From Actinomadura macrotermitis (GTDB lineage Bacteria > Actinomycetota > Actinomycetes > Streptosporangiales > Streptosporangiaceae), in assembly GCF_009604375.1 (NCBI RefSeq), contig NZ_WEGH01000004.1, forward strand, positions 248,001 to 312,000: a DNA stretch of 64,000 nucleotides. The letters run 5' to 3'. Below, in pieces: positions 9,123 through 17,977 of the stretch (position 1 is its first letter; each line of letters opens with the position of its first letter). A model generated the notes under the pieces. It ran no database searches. It saw nothing but the letters and a program-made list of their open reading frames with translations, and had not been told where the DNA came from. The translations under genes and the position numbers were made by a program.

Positions 9123-9959
9123 CGACGGCTCCTGTGAGGGTCACACGGCCGATCCCGCAATCGGCCGTCCGAATTATGCCTTGCATCCACCTAAACCGGC
9201 GGCGCCACCAGCGGCAGGCCCCCGGCATCGGACGATGCCGGGGGCCTGTTCGCGCAAGCGGGGGTGCGTCGGGGACGATGCGGGGCGAGGCAGGCCGCCA
9301 GGTTCACGCCGAAGTGGAAGTAGGCGGGCGATCCGGCGCCCTTCGCGCGGACGGCCTCCAGGTCATGGAACGGCACCACTTCCAGCAAGCTCGTCCTGAC
9401 GACCGCCTGCACTCCTCAAAGCGATCGTCCGCTTCGAAACCCTTTCTCGCCCCAAGTCAGTGGCAAGTACCCTGACGGAGATTCCACGAACATAGATCCA
9501 CTGGAGCTTTCCGTTTATAGGAAAGCTCGAAAATGATCACTAGAACAGAATCCGGCCACTCCTGGAGCAGTCTTTTCCGGACTGCTCACCACCGATCCAG
9601 GTGGTCATTCACATCCGGGACGGCGAAACAGAAGATCGAGGAAGGCCCGAATGCCATGCCGACGACCTTCAGGATGCCCCGAACGCGTAACCGCAGCGAT
9701 GTTGTGATCACTTTTGGGGCAGGCAAAGCATATTCGAGCGCATCGCGAACCGATGAGGTACCTTCGGCCGCGGCCTTTCTGGAGCACGTCGGCGTCGGAG
9801 CCATCGAGCGGGGGCCCATACCGGCGTGATCGTCGCGCCGGGAAACCCCTCGAACGTCCCGGAGCACCAGGCCAGGTCGCCTTCGCCATGAAGGCAGGAC
9901 AAGTGATTCAGAATAGGAAAAGCAGCCGAGCGGCCCTCCCCTCACCCTGCGCAGGGCCG
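9123..9959. other. Gene-free stretch between the kinase and KASIII-a
   Basis: No open frame here shows a recognisable family or a convincing ribosome site. The part after about 9450 is clearly less GC-rich than its surroundings. It contains three inverted repeats: 9-base arms at 9145-9153/9160-9168 just upstream of the kinase start, the long hairpin listed separately at 9215-9248, and GAGCTTTCC/GGAAAGCTC (9504-9512/9520-9528) with a 7-base loop in AT-rich sequence. The kinase promoter must lie at its left end. The rest could be decayed coding DNA or hold an RNA; neither can be shown here. Confidence 0.6.
9215..9248. repeat. Perfect 16-bp palindromic hairpin, shared with 19749-19774
   Basis: The arms 9215-9230 and 9233-9248 are perfectly complementary with only GA between them. 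The core CCCCCGGCATCGGA recurs at the 3' end of the second WS/DGAT gene (19749-19774). The bases after it (GTTCGC, then AGGCGGGG-like sequence) are similar in both copies as well. It has no T-tract, as is usual for actinomycete terminators. No gene ends here today, so it may be the terminator of a lost gene or a mobile palindromic unit. Confidence 0.7.
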
Positions 9960-10961
9960 TCAGGGGAGCTGCGCCACTTGGGCGGCATAGGTGCCGCCGG
10001 CGCCGAAACCTAGGAGCAGCGCCACCGCGCCGGGCTTGACGTCTCCGTCGGCGGCCAGGCGCTCCAGCGCCAGCGGAATGGAGGCGGCGGAGGTGTTGCC
10101 CTGGTCGCGGAGATCCTCGGCGACGACGACCCGCTCGGGCAGGCCGAGCGACCGGACCATGGACTCGATCATGCGGATGTTGGCCTGGTGCGGCACGAAG
10201 GCGTCGATCTGGTCCAGGGTCAGGCCGGCCGCGGCGACCGCCCGGCCGGCCACCTTCGGCATCTCATCGATGACCCATCGGAAAAGCCGGGGCCCCTCCA
10301 TGCGGAGGTAGGGACGCTCGTCCGTCAGGCCGTCGCGGAAGGAGGCCCACTCCACCCGCTGTTCCAGCGCCCTGCTGAGCGAGCCGTCGCTGCCCCACAC
10401 CACCGGTCCGACACCGGGTTCGTCCGAGCGCGTCACCAGGGCGGCGCCCGCTCCGTCGGCGAACAGCACGGCGGTCGCGCGGTCCCGTGGATCGACGATG
10501 TCGGTCATCCGCTCCGCCGCGACCACCAGCACCGTGCGCGCGGAGCCCGCCCTGATCAGGCCGCGCGCCGTTTCGAGGGCGTAGGGGAAGCCGGCGCAGG
10601 CGGCGGACAGGTCGAAGGCCGGGGGGCCGGCGATCCCCAGGCGCTCGGCGATCCGGACGGCCATGGCGGGGGTCTGGCCGGTGAAGCTCATGGTGGCGCC
10701 GATGACACAGTCGATGTCGGCGACCGCCGCGCCGGCGGCGGTGAGCGCGCGTTCGGCCGCGGCGGCGCCCATCCGGCTCAGGGGCTCCTGAGGACCGGCG
10801 AGGCGGCGCACGCGGATGCCGGTCCGCTTGACGATCCATTCGTCGCTGGTGTCCATCATTTCGCTGAGATCGTGGTTGCTGACCTGGAGGGCGGGCCGGT
10901 ACACGCCCAGGGAGGCGATTCGGCAATGCGAGCCCCGGGAACCCGCACCAACGCCGGTCAC
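9960..10961 (-). CDS. FabH-like 3-oxoacyl-ACP synthase III (KASIII-a)
   Basis: 333 aa, the normal length for KASIII. The catalytic triad is complete: Cys122 in SAACAGF, His258 in PHQANIRM and Asn289 in GNTSAAS. The N-terminal MDTSDEWIVKRTGIR block that lines the CoA/ACP site is also present. Such enzymes condense a short acyl-CoA starter with malonyl-ACP. The gene is divergent from the free ACP gene, with about 200 bases between the starts, which likely hold both promoters. It is one of three KASIII paralogues in the locus; the other two are on the leftward operon at 14.7-17.9 kb. All three keep the active site, so they may handle different starters or different carrier proteins. Confidence 0.93.
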   Translation of the reverse strand: MTGVGAGSRGSHCRIASLGVYRPALQVSNHDLSEMMDTSDEWIVKRTGIRVRRLAGPQEPLSRMGAAAAERALTAAGAAVADIDCVIGATMSFTGQTPAMAVRIAERLGIAGPPAFDLSAACAGFPYALETARGLIRAGSARTVLVVAAERMTDIVDPRDRATAVLFADGAGAALVTRSDEPGVGPVVWGSDGSLSRALEQRVEWASFRDGLTDERPYLRMEGPRLFRWVIDEMPKVAGRAVAAAGLTLDQIDAFVPHQANIRMIESMVRSLGLPERVVVAEDLRDQGNTSAASIPLALERLAADGDVKPGAVALLLGFGAGGTYAAQVAQLP

Positions 10962-11165
10962 TGTTTCCTCATTCGATTCTTCCTCACCTCGGCGGCGACT
11001 GGAACGATGACGATCTCACCGTAGGCAATGGAATTCATGACGTCCATGTCCTGGCGGATTTTCGGCAAGAGCCGGGACCTTTTTCCCATAGTAGGTGGGC
11101 CCGGACTGCGCGATGCTTGAGTCGTCGGCAGGACGTCGGCTTTCTCGCAGAGAACGGAGAGAACC

Positions 11166-11420
11166 ATGTCCCAGAGCAACATCGGCCTGCTGCGCGTACG
11201 CGTCGCCGACATCATCAGCGAGCAGTTCGGCGTTCCCCGGGAGAGCATCACCTCCGAGTCGACGCTCACCGACCTCGGCCTGGACTCGCTGGGACTGGTG
11301 GAGCTGGCCTTGACCCTGGAGGAAGAGTTCAACATCCCGTTCGCCGAGGAGCTGATTTCCATGGACAAGTCCTTCGGCAGGCTCCTGGAGATGCTGGAGA
11401 CCAAAGGGGCCGCCGCGTAA
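11166..11420 (+). CDS. Free acyl carrier protein
   Basis: 84 aa, a typical stand-alone ACP with the 4'-phosphopantetheine site Ser41 in LGLDSLGLVEL. It is acidic and helical throughout. The ATG follows GGAGAG at good distance. It is divergent from KASIII-a and is followed by a dead PlsC-like fragment and then a WS/DGAT-like acyltransferase in the same direction. It probably carries the chain made or primed by the FabH-like enzymes, or hands chains to the acyltransferase. It differs from the ACP domain fused to the AT, so the locus has two distinct carriers. Confidence 0.93.
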   Translation: MSQSNIGLLRVRVADIISEQFGVPRESITSESTLTDLGLDSLGLVELALTLEEEFNIPFAEELISMDKSFGRLLEMLETKGAAA

Positions 11421-11533
11421 ACCGCACCGATCCTGTGCCCTGCCGGACTTCGCCGCCGCGGAGCACAGCCGGCCGGCGCTGTGGATGGATGGGCGGCCCT
11501 CCCCCGAACCGGTGGCGGCCGCCTACGGCGGGA

Positions 11534-11782
11534 CTCGTCACGGGGACGGGGGCCCGACTGAGCACGCGGCTCCCCGGAGTCGCCCACGCCGCGTGGCAGG
11601 CCGGGGTCGCGGTGGCGCCGATCGTGATCCGCAGCGCCGGGGAGCCGATGCGACGGGCGCCGGGGGCCGTCCGGGCGGGCCGCGTGAACGTCCGCGTGCA
11701 CGAGCCGATCGCTGTGGGCTCCTGGAAGGCGCGGGATCTGAAAAGGCACGTCCCCCGTGCGGCCGCCACCACCGGCGGCTGA
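11534..11782 (+). pseudogene. C-terminal remnant of 1-acylglycerol-3-phosphate acyltransferase (PlsC)
   Basis: The frame reads GVAVAPIVIRSAGEPMRRA and then VNVRVHEPIAVGSW-KARDL. That is the conserved stretch behind the FPEGTRS motif in PlsC-type acyltransferases (x-P-I-V-I-R-N-A-G-E-x-M, then V-x-V-x-x-P-I). The catalytic H-x4-D and FPEGTRS motifs are absent, and no start with a ribosome site precedes it. It ends 21 bases before the WS/DGAT gene. I take it as the tail of a deleted gene. If so, phosphatidic-acid-type acylation was once part of this locus. Confidence 0.65.
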
Positions 11783-11803
11783 CCCGCCTTCCAAGGAGGA
11801 GAT

Positions 11804-13249
11804 GTGACGCTCTCCCTGCCGTCGGGCATCGACGCGGTGCCGTGCCCGGATTCAATGAATCCGCTGGACACCCTCATGTGGCGCTGCCAGAGCGAACCGC
11901 TCCTGCGCGCGCCGTTGACGATCCTGCTGCTGTTGGACCGCGTGCCGGACTGGGACCAGGTGAAGTCGGACCACGCGCGGGCCGCCCGGGTCGTCCCCCG
12001 GCTGCGCCAACGGCCGACCTCCCCCTCCCTGCTCGGCGGGAACTGCGGCTGGGAGGAGGACCCGGAGTTCGATATCGGACGCCATATGCGCCGGCTGCGT
12101 CTCCCCGGCGCGGGCGGGCAGGCGGAACTGCTCGAGCTGACCCGGCACGTCACCGCCGCCCCGTTCGACGACCGGCGCCCCCTCTGGGAGAGCATCCTCG
12201 TGGAGGGACTCACCGGGGAGGACGACCGGCAGGCGGCCGCGTGGATCCTCCGGATCCATCACTGCGTCGCCGACGGCCGCGCCATCTCCTTCTGGCTGAC
12301 CCGGTTCCTCAGCCGGACCTGCCCGCCGCAGCCTTCCCGAGCCGAGCCCGGCCCGCCGCCGGCGCAGCGGCACCGGCACCTCGCGGTGCTGACGGAGGCC
12401 CCGGTGATCCCGCCTCCCGCCCAGCCGGAGGCGGGGGGCCTGCTGAGCGGCCGCATGCTCCGGCGTTCGGCGCTGGGTGCGGCCCGTACCGCCCGGAGGC
12501 CGCTGGACACCGCGCTGGACACGGCCCGGACGCTGCGCACGGTCGGCGGGATGGCCCCGCTGCCGGTCTGCAAGCCCTCCCCGCTGCTCCGCCGGCGGGG
12601 CACAGAACGGCGGCTGGGCATGATGAACCTGCCCATCGACCGCCTGCGCGCCGCGGCCAGGGCGGCGGGCTGCGCCCCGTCCGACGCCTACCTCGCCGCC
12701 CTGCTGGGCGGGCTGCGTCTTTACCACACCGAGCACGGAGCATCCACAGGCGACCTTCCCCTCGCGGTCCCGCTGCCCCTCCCCCACCGGCCCGGGGCGC
12801 CCGGCGGCAACCGCATCGCCGGCCTCCGCCTCGCGGGGCCGCTCAACGAGCCGGATCCGCGCAGGCGCATGGCGGCCGTCCGCGACCGGACCGCCCGTGC
12901 CCGCGACGCGTTCACGCCCGGCGGCCTGGATCTGCTCTTGACGCTGCTGAACCGGCTGCCGACCCCTGTGGTGACCGACCTCGTCGGGCGGCTGGGGCGC
13001 AGCCACGACCTCCAGGCGAGCCAGGTGTCGGGGTTCCAGCGTCCCGTCCGCCTCGCCGACGCCGCCGTCACCGACGCGCACTGCTTCGGCCCAGCCCCCG
13101 GCTGCGCGGTGATGGCGATACTCGTGGTCCACCGAAATCGGGGTTCCCTCGGCGTCACCCTGGACACCGCAGCCGTCACCGACCCGGCGGGGTTCATGCA
13201 GGCGCTCGAGGAAGGCTTCCGGGAAGTCCTCGCCACAGCCCCGCAATGA
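11804..13249 (+). CDS. WS/DGAT-type O-acyltransferase, copy 1
   Basis: 481 aa. The condensation-domain-like active site HHCVADG (His152-His153, Asp157-Gly158) matches the H-H-x3-D-G motif of wax ester synthase/diacylglycerol acyltransferases. The N-terminus has the NPLDTLMW block that family members carry as S-x-L-D-x-x-F. These enzymes esterify acyl-CoA (or acyl-ACP) with fatty alcohols, diacylglycerol or other hydroxylated acceptors at the membrane. The start is a GTG preceded by a very strong AAGGAGGA. An in-frame ATG lies further in at 11855, but the strong site favours the GTG. Copy 2 lies at the right end of the locus and is only distantly similar, which argues for different acceptors. 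Confidence 0.85.
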   Translation: MTLSLPSGIDAVPCPDSMNPLDTLMWRCQSEPLLRAPLTILLLLDRVPDWDQVKSDHARAARVVPRLRQRPTSPSLLGGNCGWEEDPEFDIGRHMRRLRLPGAGGQAELLELTRHVTAAPFDDRRPLWESILVEGLTGEDDRQAAAWILRIHHCVADGRAISFWLTRFLSRTCPPQPSRAEPGPPPAQRHRHLAVLTEAPVIPPPAQPEAGGLLSGRMLRRSALGAARTARRPLDTALDTARTLRTVGGMAPLPVCKPSPLLRRRGTERRLGMMNLPIDRLRAAARAAGCAPSDAYLAALLGGLRLYHTEHGASTGDLPLAVPLPLPHRPGAPGGNRIAGLRLAGPLNEPDPRRRMAAVRDRTARARDAFTPGGLDLLLTLLNRLPTPVVTDLVGRLGRSHDLQASQVSGFQRPVRLADAAVTDAHCFGPAPGCAVMAILVVHRNRGSLGVTLDTAAVTDPAGFMQALEEGFREVLATAPQ

Positions 13250-13561
13250 CCGTTCTGCCGGGTTCCGGCTCCCCGGACGGGAGGGATGCCGCTTCGCCCC
13301 TCCGAAAGGACGCCGGACTCTTCGTTCAAGAATTTCGCGTCCTCACCGTTGCCGGGCTAGGCATTCTTCCGGAAAATCGGCGTGCACGGCCGCGCCGAGG
13401 CCCTTGTCGTCGCCCTCAAGCGCGGCCGGCAGAAACAGGACCGCTCACGGGATGCTCTATCGGCCTTAAAAGGATGGCGACGAGTCCAGAGATATATCCA
13501 CCGAACGGCCAGTGGCGACCTGATCGATATGAGCGAGAATGGATTATCGCCCGCCACCGGC

Positions 13562-13568
13562 GAGGAGG
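13562..13568 (+). promoter_or_regulatory. Ribosome binding site that fixes the AurF-like start
   Basis: GAGGAGG stands five bases before the ATG at 13574. The open frame continues upstream to a GTG at 13382 and passes an ATG at 13529, but neither has such a site and the extra residues look non-conserved. The 13250-13573 stretch is AT-richer than the genes around it and probably contains the promoter. Confidence 0.65.
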
Positions 13569-13573
13569 CCGGA

Positions 13574-14668
13574 ATGATCATAGGACGACTGGGATACGTT
13601 CCCGGTGGAATGCGCATTGTTGGACGCGGCGCCTTGGGGGCCGTCCGGTCGGGTGCGGCGATGACCGTCCGGCTCGCGGGACGAGGGCCCGGGCGGCCCG
13701 AGGACCATGAGGTCTATCTGGCGATGATCGACCGCTTGAACAAGGCGTCGGTGAACAAGCACTGCGAGGCTTACGTCGACATTCCCTGGGATGATCCGCG
13801 CTTCCAGATCGACCCTGACGATCCGCGCTGGGTCCTGCCGCCGTTCGACCGGCTGAGCGAGACCGCCTGGTACCGGTCGCAGTCGCGAGAGGTCCAGGCG
13901 CGGATCGGGCTGTGGCGCCTGGCGGCGTCGTACAAGACCGGAATGCAGTTCGAGAATCTGCTGAAACAGGGGCTGCTCAGTTTCGCCTACCGGCTGCCCA
14001 ACGGCAGTCCGGAATTCCGCTATCTCTATCATGAGACGGCGGAGGAGTGCCAGCACGGGATGATGTTCCAGGAGTTCGTCAACCGCACCGGGATGCCGGT
14101 CGGGGGGATGCCGCGGATTTTCAGCCTGATCGGGCAGCTGGCGCGATGGGCTCCGCTGGTGAGCCCCGAGCTGTTCTTCATGTTCGTGCTCGGCGGCGAG
14201 GAGCCGATCGACTACATGCAGCGCAAGATGCTGAGAGAGAAGTGGATCGAACATCCGCTCGCGGAGACCATCTTTCGTCTGCACGTCGCCGAGGAGGCGA
14301 GGCACATATCCTTCGCCCAGCACTACCTGAGATACCGGGTACCGCAGATGAGCCGGGCGGAGCGTGAGGTCTTCGGCCTGGTCACGCCGTTCGTCCTGGC
14401 GACCGTAGCGCGGATCATGCTGTTCCCGCCCGGCACGATGGTGCGGTACTTCGGCATCCCCCGGCCGGTCGTCCGTGCGGCGTACCACAATGCCGCGACC
14501 CGCACGGAGATCTGCGCCTCGCTCGGCAGGACCCGCGACCTCGTGTTCTCTCTGGGGCTCATCACGCCCGTGAACACGCCCGCGTGGAAGGTGCTGGGGA
14601 TCTGGGACGCCCCCCGTGGCCGCCGCGCGGGATCGCCGGCGCCGGCGACGGGCGGGGGAGCCGTCTAG
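13574..14668 (+). CDS. AurF-like diiron oxygenase
   Basis: 364 aa from the chosen ATG. The protein is helical, with two carboxylate/histidine motifs of the AurF (p-aminobenzoate N-oxygenase) diiron family: ETAEECQHGMMF in the middle and HVAEEARHISFAQHYLRY later, plus GGEEPIDYMQRKM between them. A hydrophobic helix near residues 270-290 (LVTPFVLATVARIMLF) may touch the membrane or line a lipid channel. Known members oxidise aryl amines to nitro groups, and others hydroxylate or desaturate. The surroundings here are lipid enzymes with no visible amine-forming gene, so a hydroxylase or desaturase role on an acyl chain is my inference. The gene is rightward and alone; the next gene is convergent. 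Confidence 0.8.
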   Translation: MIIGRLGYVPGGMRIVGRGALGAVRSGAAMTVRLAGRGPGRPEDHEVYLAMIDRLNKASVNKHCEAYVDIPWDDPRFQIDPDDPRWVLPPFDRLSETAWYRSQSREVQARIGLWRLAASYKTGMQFENLLKQGLLSFAYRLPNGSPEFRYLYHETAEECQHGMMFQEFVNRTGMPVGGMPRIFSLIGQLARWAPLVSPELFFMFVLGGEEPIDYMQRKMLREKWIEHPLAETIFRLHVAEEARHISFAQHYLRYRVPQMSRAEREVFGLVTPFVLATVARIMLFPPGTMVRYFGIPRPVVRAAYHNAATRTEICASLGRTRDLVFSLGLITPVNTPAWKVLGIWDAPRGRRAGSPAPATGGGAV

Positions 14669-14741
14669 ATCGTGCTTCGAAGGCCGGTGTGCGGCGGTAC
14701 GGCGTGATCGCCGATGGCCGCGGCGGGACCTTGCGGGGAAC

Positions 14742-15779
14742 TCACGGGTTCGGCGAGGCCGTGCCGGTGGAGCCGCCCCAGCGGATCAGTGTCGCCCCCC
14801 ACGTCAGGCCGGCGCCCAAGGCGATGAAGAGGACGAGCATTCCCTCATGAAGCCGGCCCTGCTGGACGGCGGCGTGCAGGCTGATGGGGATCGAGGCAGC
14901 TCCGGTGTTCCCGTAGCGCTCGCCGGTGAACACCACGCGATCGTCCGGCACCCCGATCCCGGCGAGCATCTCTTTGACCAGCCTCATGTTGGCCTGGTGA
15001 GGGATGACGAGGTCGATCTCGTCCATCGAGTGACCGGTCTCGATCAACACCTGCTCCAGCAGGAGCGGCAGCCTGTCCAGGATGAACGCCCGGATGGGCC
15101 TTCCTCGCATGTGGATGAAGTGCCGTCCCTCGGCCACTGTGTCCGGGGTGGCCGGCATCCTCCCGCCGCCGGCCGCGATGCCGACGAGGTCGGCGCCCCT
15201 GCCGTCGGCGCCGAGACAGGTGTGCAGGAGGCCGTAGGGCCGCGGAACCCGGCTGAGGACCGCGGCTCCGGCGCCGTCTCCGAAAAGCACCGCCGTGGCG
15301 CGGTCGGTGACGTCGATGAACTTCGAGAAGACCTCGCTGCCCGCCACCAGCGCATGCCTGATCTCCGGATCGGCCCTCATCAGCCCCTCGGCCACCCGCA
15401 GGGCGTTGACGAAGCCGGTGCAGGCCCCGCTGACGTCGAGGGCCGGCACCAGGCCGGCGCCGATCGCGGCCTGGAGCCGGCATGCCGACGCCACCACCAT
15501 CTCGTCGGCCGTACTGCTGGCGTGGACGATCAGCCCCAGCTCCCCGGCGTCGACCCCGGCGTGGTGGAGGGCCTCCCGGGACGCGTGCGCCGCGAGGTCG
15601 GACGCGCAAAGGCCGCCGCTGACGACGCGGCGTTCGCGGATGCCCGCGGCCCGCAGAATCCAGGACTCGTCAACGCTCAGGATCGCCGAGAGCTCGGCAT
15701 TGGACCGCACCCGATGCGGGACGTTCGCGCCGACGCCGGTGATACCGATGGCCTCGTGGGGCAGTCCCCGGTGGCTCAT
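14742..15779 (-). CDS. FabH-like 3-oxoacyl-ACP synthase III (KASIII-b)
   Basis: 345 aa from the ATG at 15779. The open frame reaches back to 15914, but that extension is Arg/Pro/Ala-rich and unlike any KASIII N-terminus. The triad is complete: Cys120 in SGACTGF, His261 in PHQANMR and Asn291 in GNTGAAS. The DESWILRAAGIRERR segment is a divergent form of the usual DEWI-RTGI block. It is the last gene of a leftward set, KASIII-c, FabL-like reductase, KASIII-b. About 250 bases separate it from the reductase stop, so it may also have its own promoter. No strong ribosome site is visible, so the start is less certain than the identity. Confidence 0.87.
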   Translation of the reverse strand: MSHRGLPHEAIGITGVGANVPHRVRSNAELSAILSVDESWILRAAGIRERRVVSGGLCASDLAAHASREALHHAGVDAGELGLIVHASSTADEMVVASACRLQAAIGAGLVPALDVSGACTGFVNALRVAEGLMRADPEIRHALVAGSEVFSKFIDVTDRATAVLFGDGAGAAVLSRVPRPYGLLHTCLGADGRGADLVGIAAGGGRMPATPDTVAEGRHFIHMRGRPIRAFILDRLPLLLEQVLIETGHSMDEIDLVIPHQANMRLVKEMLAGIGVPDDRVVFTGERYGNTGAASIPISLHAAVQQGRLHEGMLVLFIALGAGLTWGATLIRWGGSTGTASPNP

Positions 15780-16029
15780 CCGGACCGTCCCGGCCACGGC
15801 GTCGGGCGGGCGCCCGGCCGTGTTCGCGGCGGCGCGCCGACGACGGCGTCGAGGTCCGCGGGAGTCGGCTGGGCCGGCGGCCGGTCCGGGCGAGGTTCCA
15901 TGGCTTGTCTCCACGTCTGCGGAGCGGGCGGGCGGTCGAGCCGACAGAAGGACGGGTGGCGGGAATCCGGCCCGCCCGCCGTGGCGTGTCCGGACCCGAA
16001 GGCCCCGCCGACGATGAGGGCGGGCACCG

Positions 16030-16845
16030 TCACGAGTCCGCTCCCGGGGCGCGGGGCGCGGGGCCGTCCGGCGACGCGGCGCCGAACACCGGATGGAAAA
16101 CGCTCAGGCCGCCGTCGACCACGACGCTCTGCCCGGTCAGGTAGGAGGCGCCCGGACCGAGCAGGAAGACGACGACGTCGGCTATCTCCTGCGCCGTTCC
16201 GATCCTGCCGGCGGGAATGAAGCAGGCGGCCTGCGCCATGGTCACATCGTTCTGCTCGAGGCAGTGGGCGAGCGAGCGGGTGTCGACGAGGCCGCCCTGG
16301 ACGCTGTTGACGGTGATCCCCCGCGGGGCGTGCTCGACCGCCAGGCTGCGCACCCATGCCTCGATCGATGCCTTCTCCATGCCGACCACCGCGTAGCCGG
16401 GCAGCGCGAAGCGCGCGCCGACCGAGGTCAGGGCCACGATCCGGCCCCCGTCGCCCATGTGGTCGGCGGCGTGCCGCGCGGCCAGGAAGAAGGCCCGGGA
16501 GTTCGCCGACCGGGCCCGGTCCAGATGGTGGGGGCGCAGCGCGGAGACCGGCTTCACGGGGCCGGCCGCCGCATTGGCCACGAAGTGGTCCACCCGCCCG
16601 CAACTGGTCAGGGCGAAGTCGAACAGCTTGGCCGCGGCGTCGGCCTCCTCGAGGTCGTACGCGCAGGTCAGCGCTCTCCCACCGGCGGCCTCGACGGCCT
16701 GCGCCACCCGCTCGGCCGCGGCGGAATCCTGCCGGTAGGTGATGATCACGGTCCCGCCCGCCTTGCCGAGCGTCGTCGCGACGGCCGCGCCGATCCCTCG
16801 GGAGGCTCCGGTGACGACCGAGACCGGGCCCTTCGGACTACCCAT
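16030..16845 (-). CDS. Stand-alone FabL-like enoyl-ACP reductase (SDR)
   Basis: 271 aa. The N-terminal TGASRGIG binds NAD(P)H, NAAA follows, and the active site is GYAVVGMEK with Tyr151-x6-Lys158. The six-residue gap is the enoyl-reductase signature of FabL/FabI, while ketoreductases have Y-x3-K. The end VDGGLSVF is typical of the family, with a short extra Pro/Ala tail. The start overlaps the end of KASIII-c by eight bases, so the two are co-translated. It resembles the reductase domain at the N-terminus of the megasynthase, including the Tyr-Lys spacing. The locus therefore has two enoyl reductases of the same unusual type. Confidence 0.85.
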   Translation of the reverse strand: MGSPKGPVSVVTGASRGIGAAVATTLGKAGGTVIITYRQDSAAAERVAQAVEAAGGRALTCAYDLEEADAAAKLFDFALTSCGRVDHFVANAAAGPVKPVSALRPHHLDRARSANSRAFFLAARHAADHMGDGGRIVALTSVGARFALPGYAVVGMEKASIEAWVRSLAVEHAPRGITVNSVQGGLVDTRSLAHCLEQNDVTMAQAACFIPAGRIGTAQEIADVVVFLLGPGASYLTGQSVVVDGGLSVFHPVFGAASPDGPAPRAPGADS

Positions 16846-17854
16846 CTGCGACTCCTTCGGTGACGGCCCGCACGCCGGGCCAGCGGAGAGCGGCCGCGCC
16901 CCAGGCGAGCCCCGCGCCGAAGGCCGCGAGCACCACGCGCTGCCCTTCGGCCAGGCGGCCCCGCCGGCTCGATTCGGCGAGCAGCAGCGGAACGGACGCC
17001 GCCGAGGTGTTGCCCACGTGCTCGATGTTGCTCAGCAGCCGGTCGGGCGGGAGGCCGAGCCTGGCGCCCACCGCGTCGATGATCCGCTGGTTGGCCTGGT
17101 GGCAGGCCAGGCGATCGATGTCCCCGGGCCTCCAGCCGGCCTGCGCGGCGACCTTTCCGACCGTCGCGCTCATGCCGGCGACCGCCCCGTCGAACACCCC
17201 CCTCCCCTCCATCCTGAGAAAGGGCCCGTCCTGCGGGGGGACCAGGTCCTTGCGCTGGCGGGAACCGCCCCCCGGAACGACCAGCAGGTCCCCGCGGCCG
17301 CCGTCGCTGCCCAGGACGAACGGGCCGACCGCCCCGGCGTCCGCCGCGTCCCCCGCCTCGAGGACGACGGCCCCGGCCCCGTCACCGAAGATCACGCTGG
17401 TGAGCCGGTCGGCCGGGTCGATGAGCGTGGTCGCGGTGTCGGCGCCGATCACCAGCACCCGTTCGGCCAGCCCGGCGACGATCATCGATGCCGAGACGGC
17501 GAGCGCGTACACGAAGCTGCTGCACGCGGAGTTGAGGTCGAAGGCGGCGACGGGGCCCAGCCCCAGCCGGGCGGCGACGGCGGGCGCGGAGGCGGGCACC
17601 GGATGGTCCGGCGTCGTGGTCGCCAGCACCAGCGAGTCGACGCCGGTCCCGGCCGACTCCAGCGCGCAGTTCCCGGCCTTGACCGCCAGATCCGAGGTGG
17701 ACTCCTTTTCGGCGATCCGCCGGGAACGGATGCCGAGGTGCGAACGAATCCATTCGTCCGAGGTGTCGAGCCGGGCGGCGAACTCGTCATTTCCCACCAT
17801 GCGGGGTGGAAGGTATCCGCCCACGCCCCGCACCGAAGCGCTACGCGGAACCAT
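16838..17854 (-). CDS. FabH-like 3-oxoacyl-ACP synthase III (KASIII-c)
   Basis: 338 aa with the intact triad Cys111 (NSACSSF), His252 (CHQANQR) and Asn282 (GNTSAAS), and the canonical LDTSDEWIRSHLGIRSRRI at the N-terminus. It is the first gene of the leftward set, and its stop overlaps the FabL-like reductase start. Of the three paralogues it looks closest to ordinary FabH. The promoter should lie in the 100-odd bases upstream, next to the dead patatin fragment. Its tight coupling to an enoyl reductase suggests a small type II elongation module that works with the free ACP. Confidence 0.92.
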   Translation of the reverse strand: MVPRSASVRGVGGYLPPRMVGNDEFAARLDTSDEWIRSHLGIRSRRIAEKESTSDLAVKAGNCALESAGTGVDSLVLATTTPDHPVPASAPAVAARLGLGPVAAFDLNSACSSFVYALAVSASMIVAGLAERVLVIGADTATTLIDPADRLTSVIFGDGAGAVVLEAGDAADAGAVGPFVLGSDGGRGDLLVVPGGGSRQRKDLVPPQDGPFLRMEGRGVFDGAVAGMSATVGKVAAQAGWRPGDIDRLACHQANQRIIDAVGARLGLPPDRLLSNIEHVGNTSAASVPLLLAESSRRGRLAEGQRVVLAAFGAGLAWGAAALRWPGVRAVTEGVADG

Positions 17855-17977
17855 GGCAGCCCCTTATCGATCTGTTTCGGCGGGCGGCCGCTCCGCATGT
17901 GAGGAATCGTCGTCCGCCGATGCGGCCCTCGCCACACGAATTCAGGCTATGCGGATTTTCACCACGGCGCGATAGGA

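Noticed and set aside
9191..9412. 73-aa minus-strand frame in the gap near the kinase
   Set aside because: It contains the long perfect hairpin within its coding part and has no family resemblance or good start.
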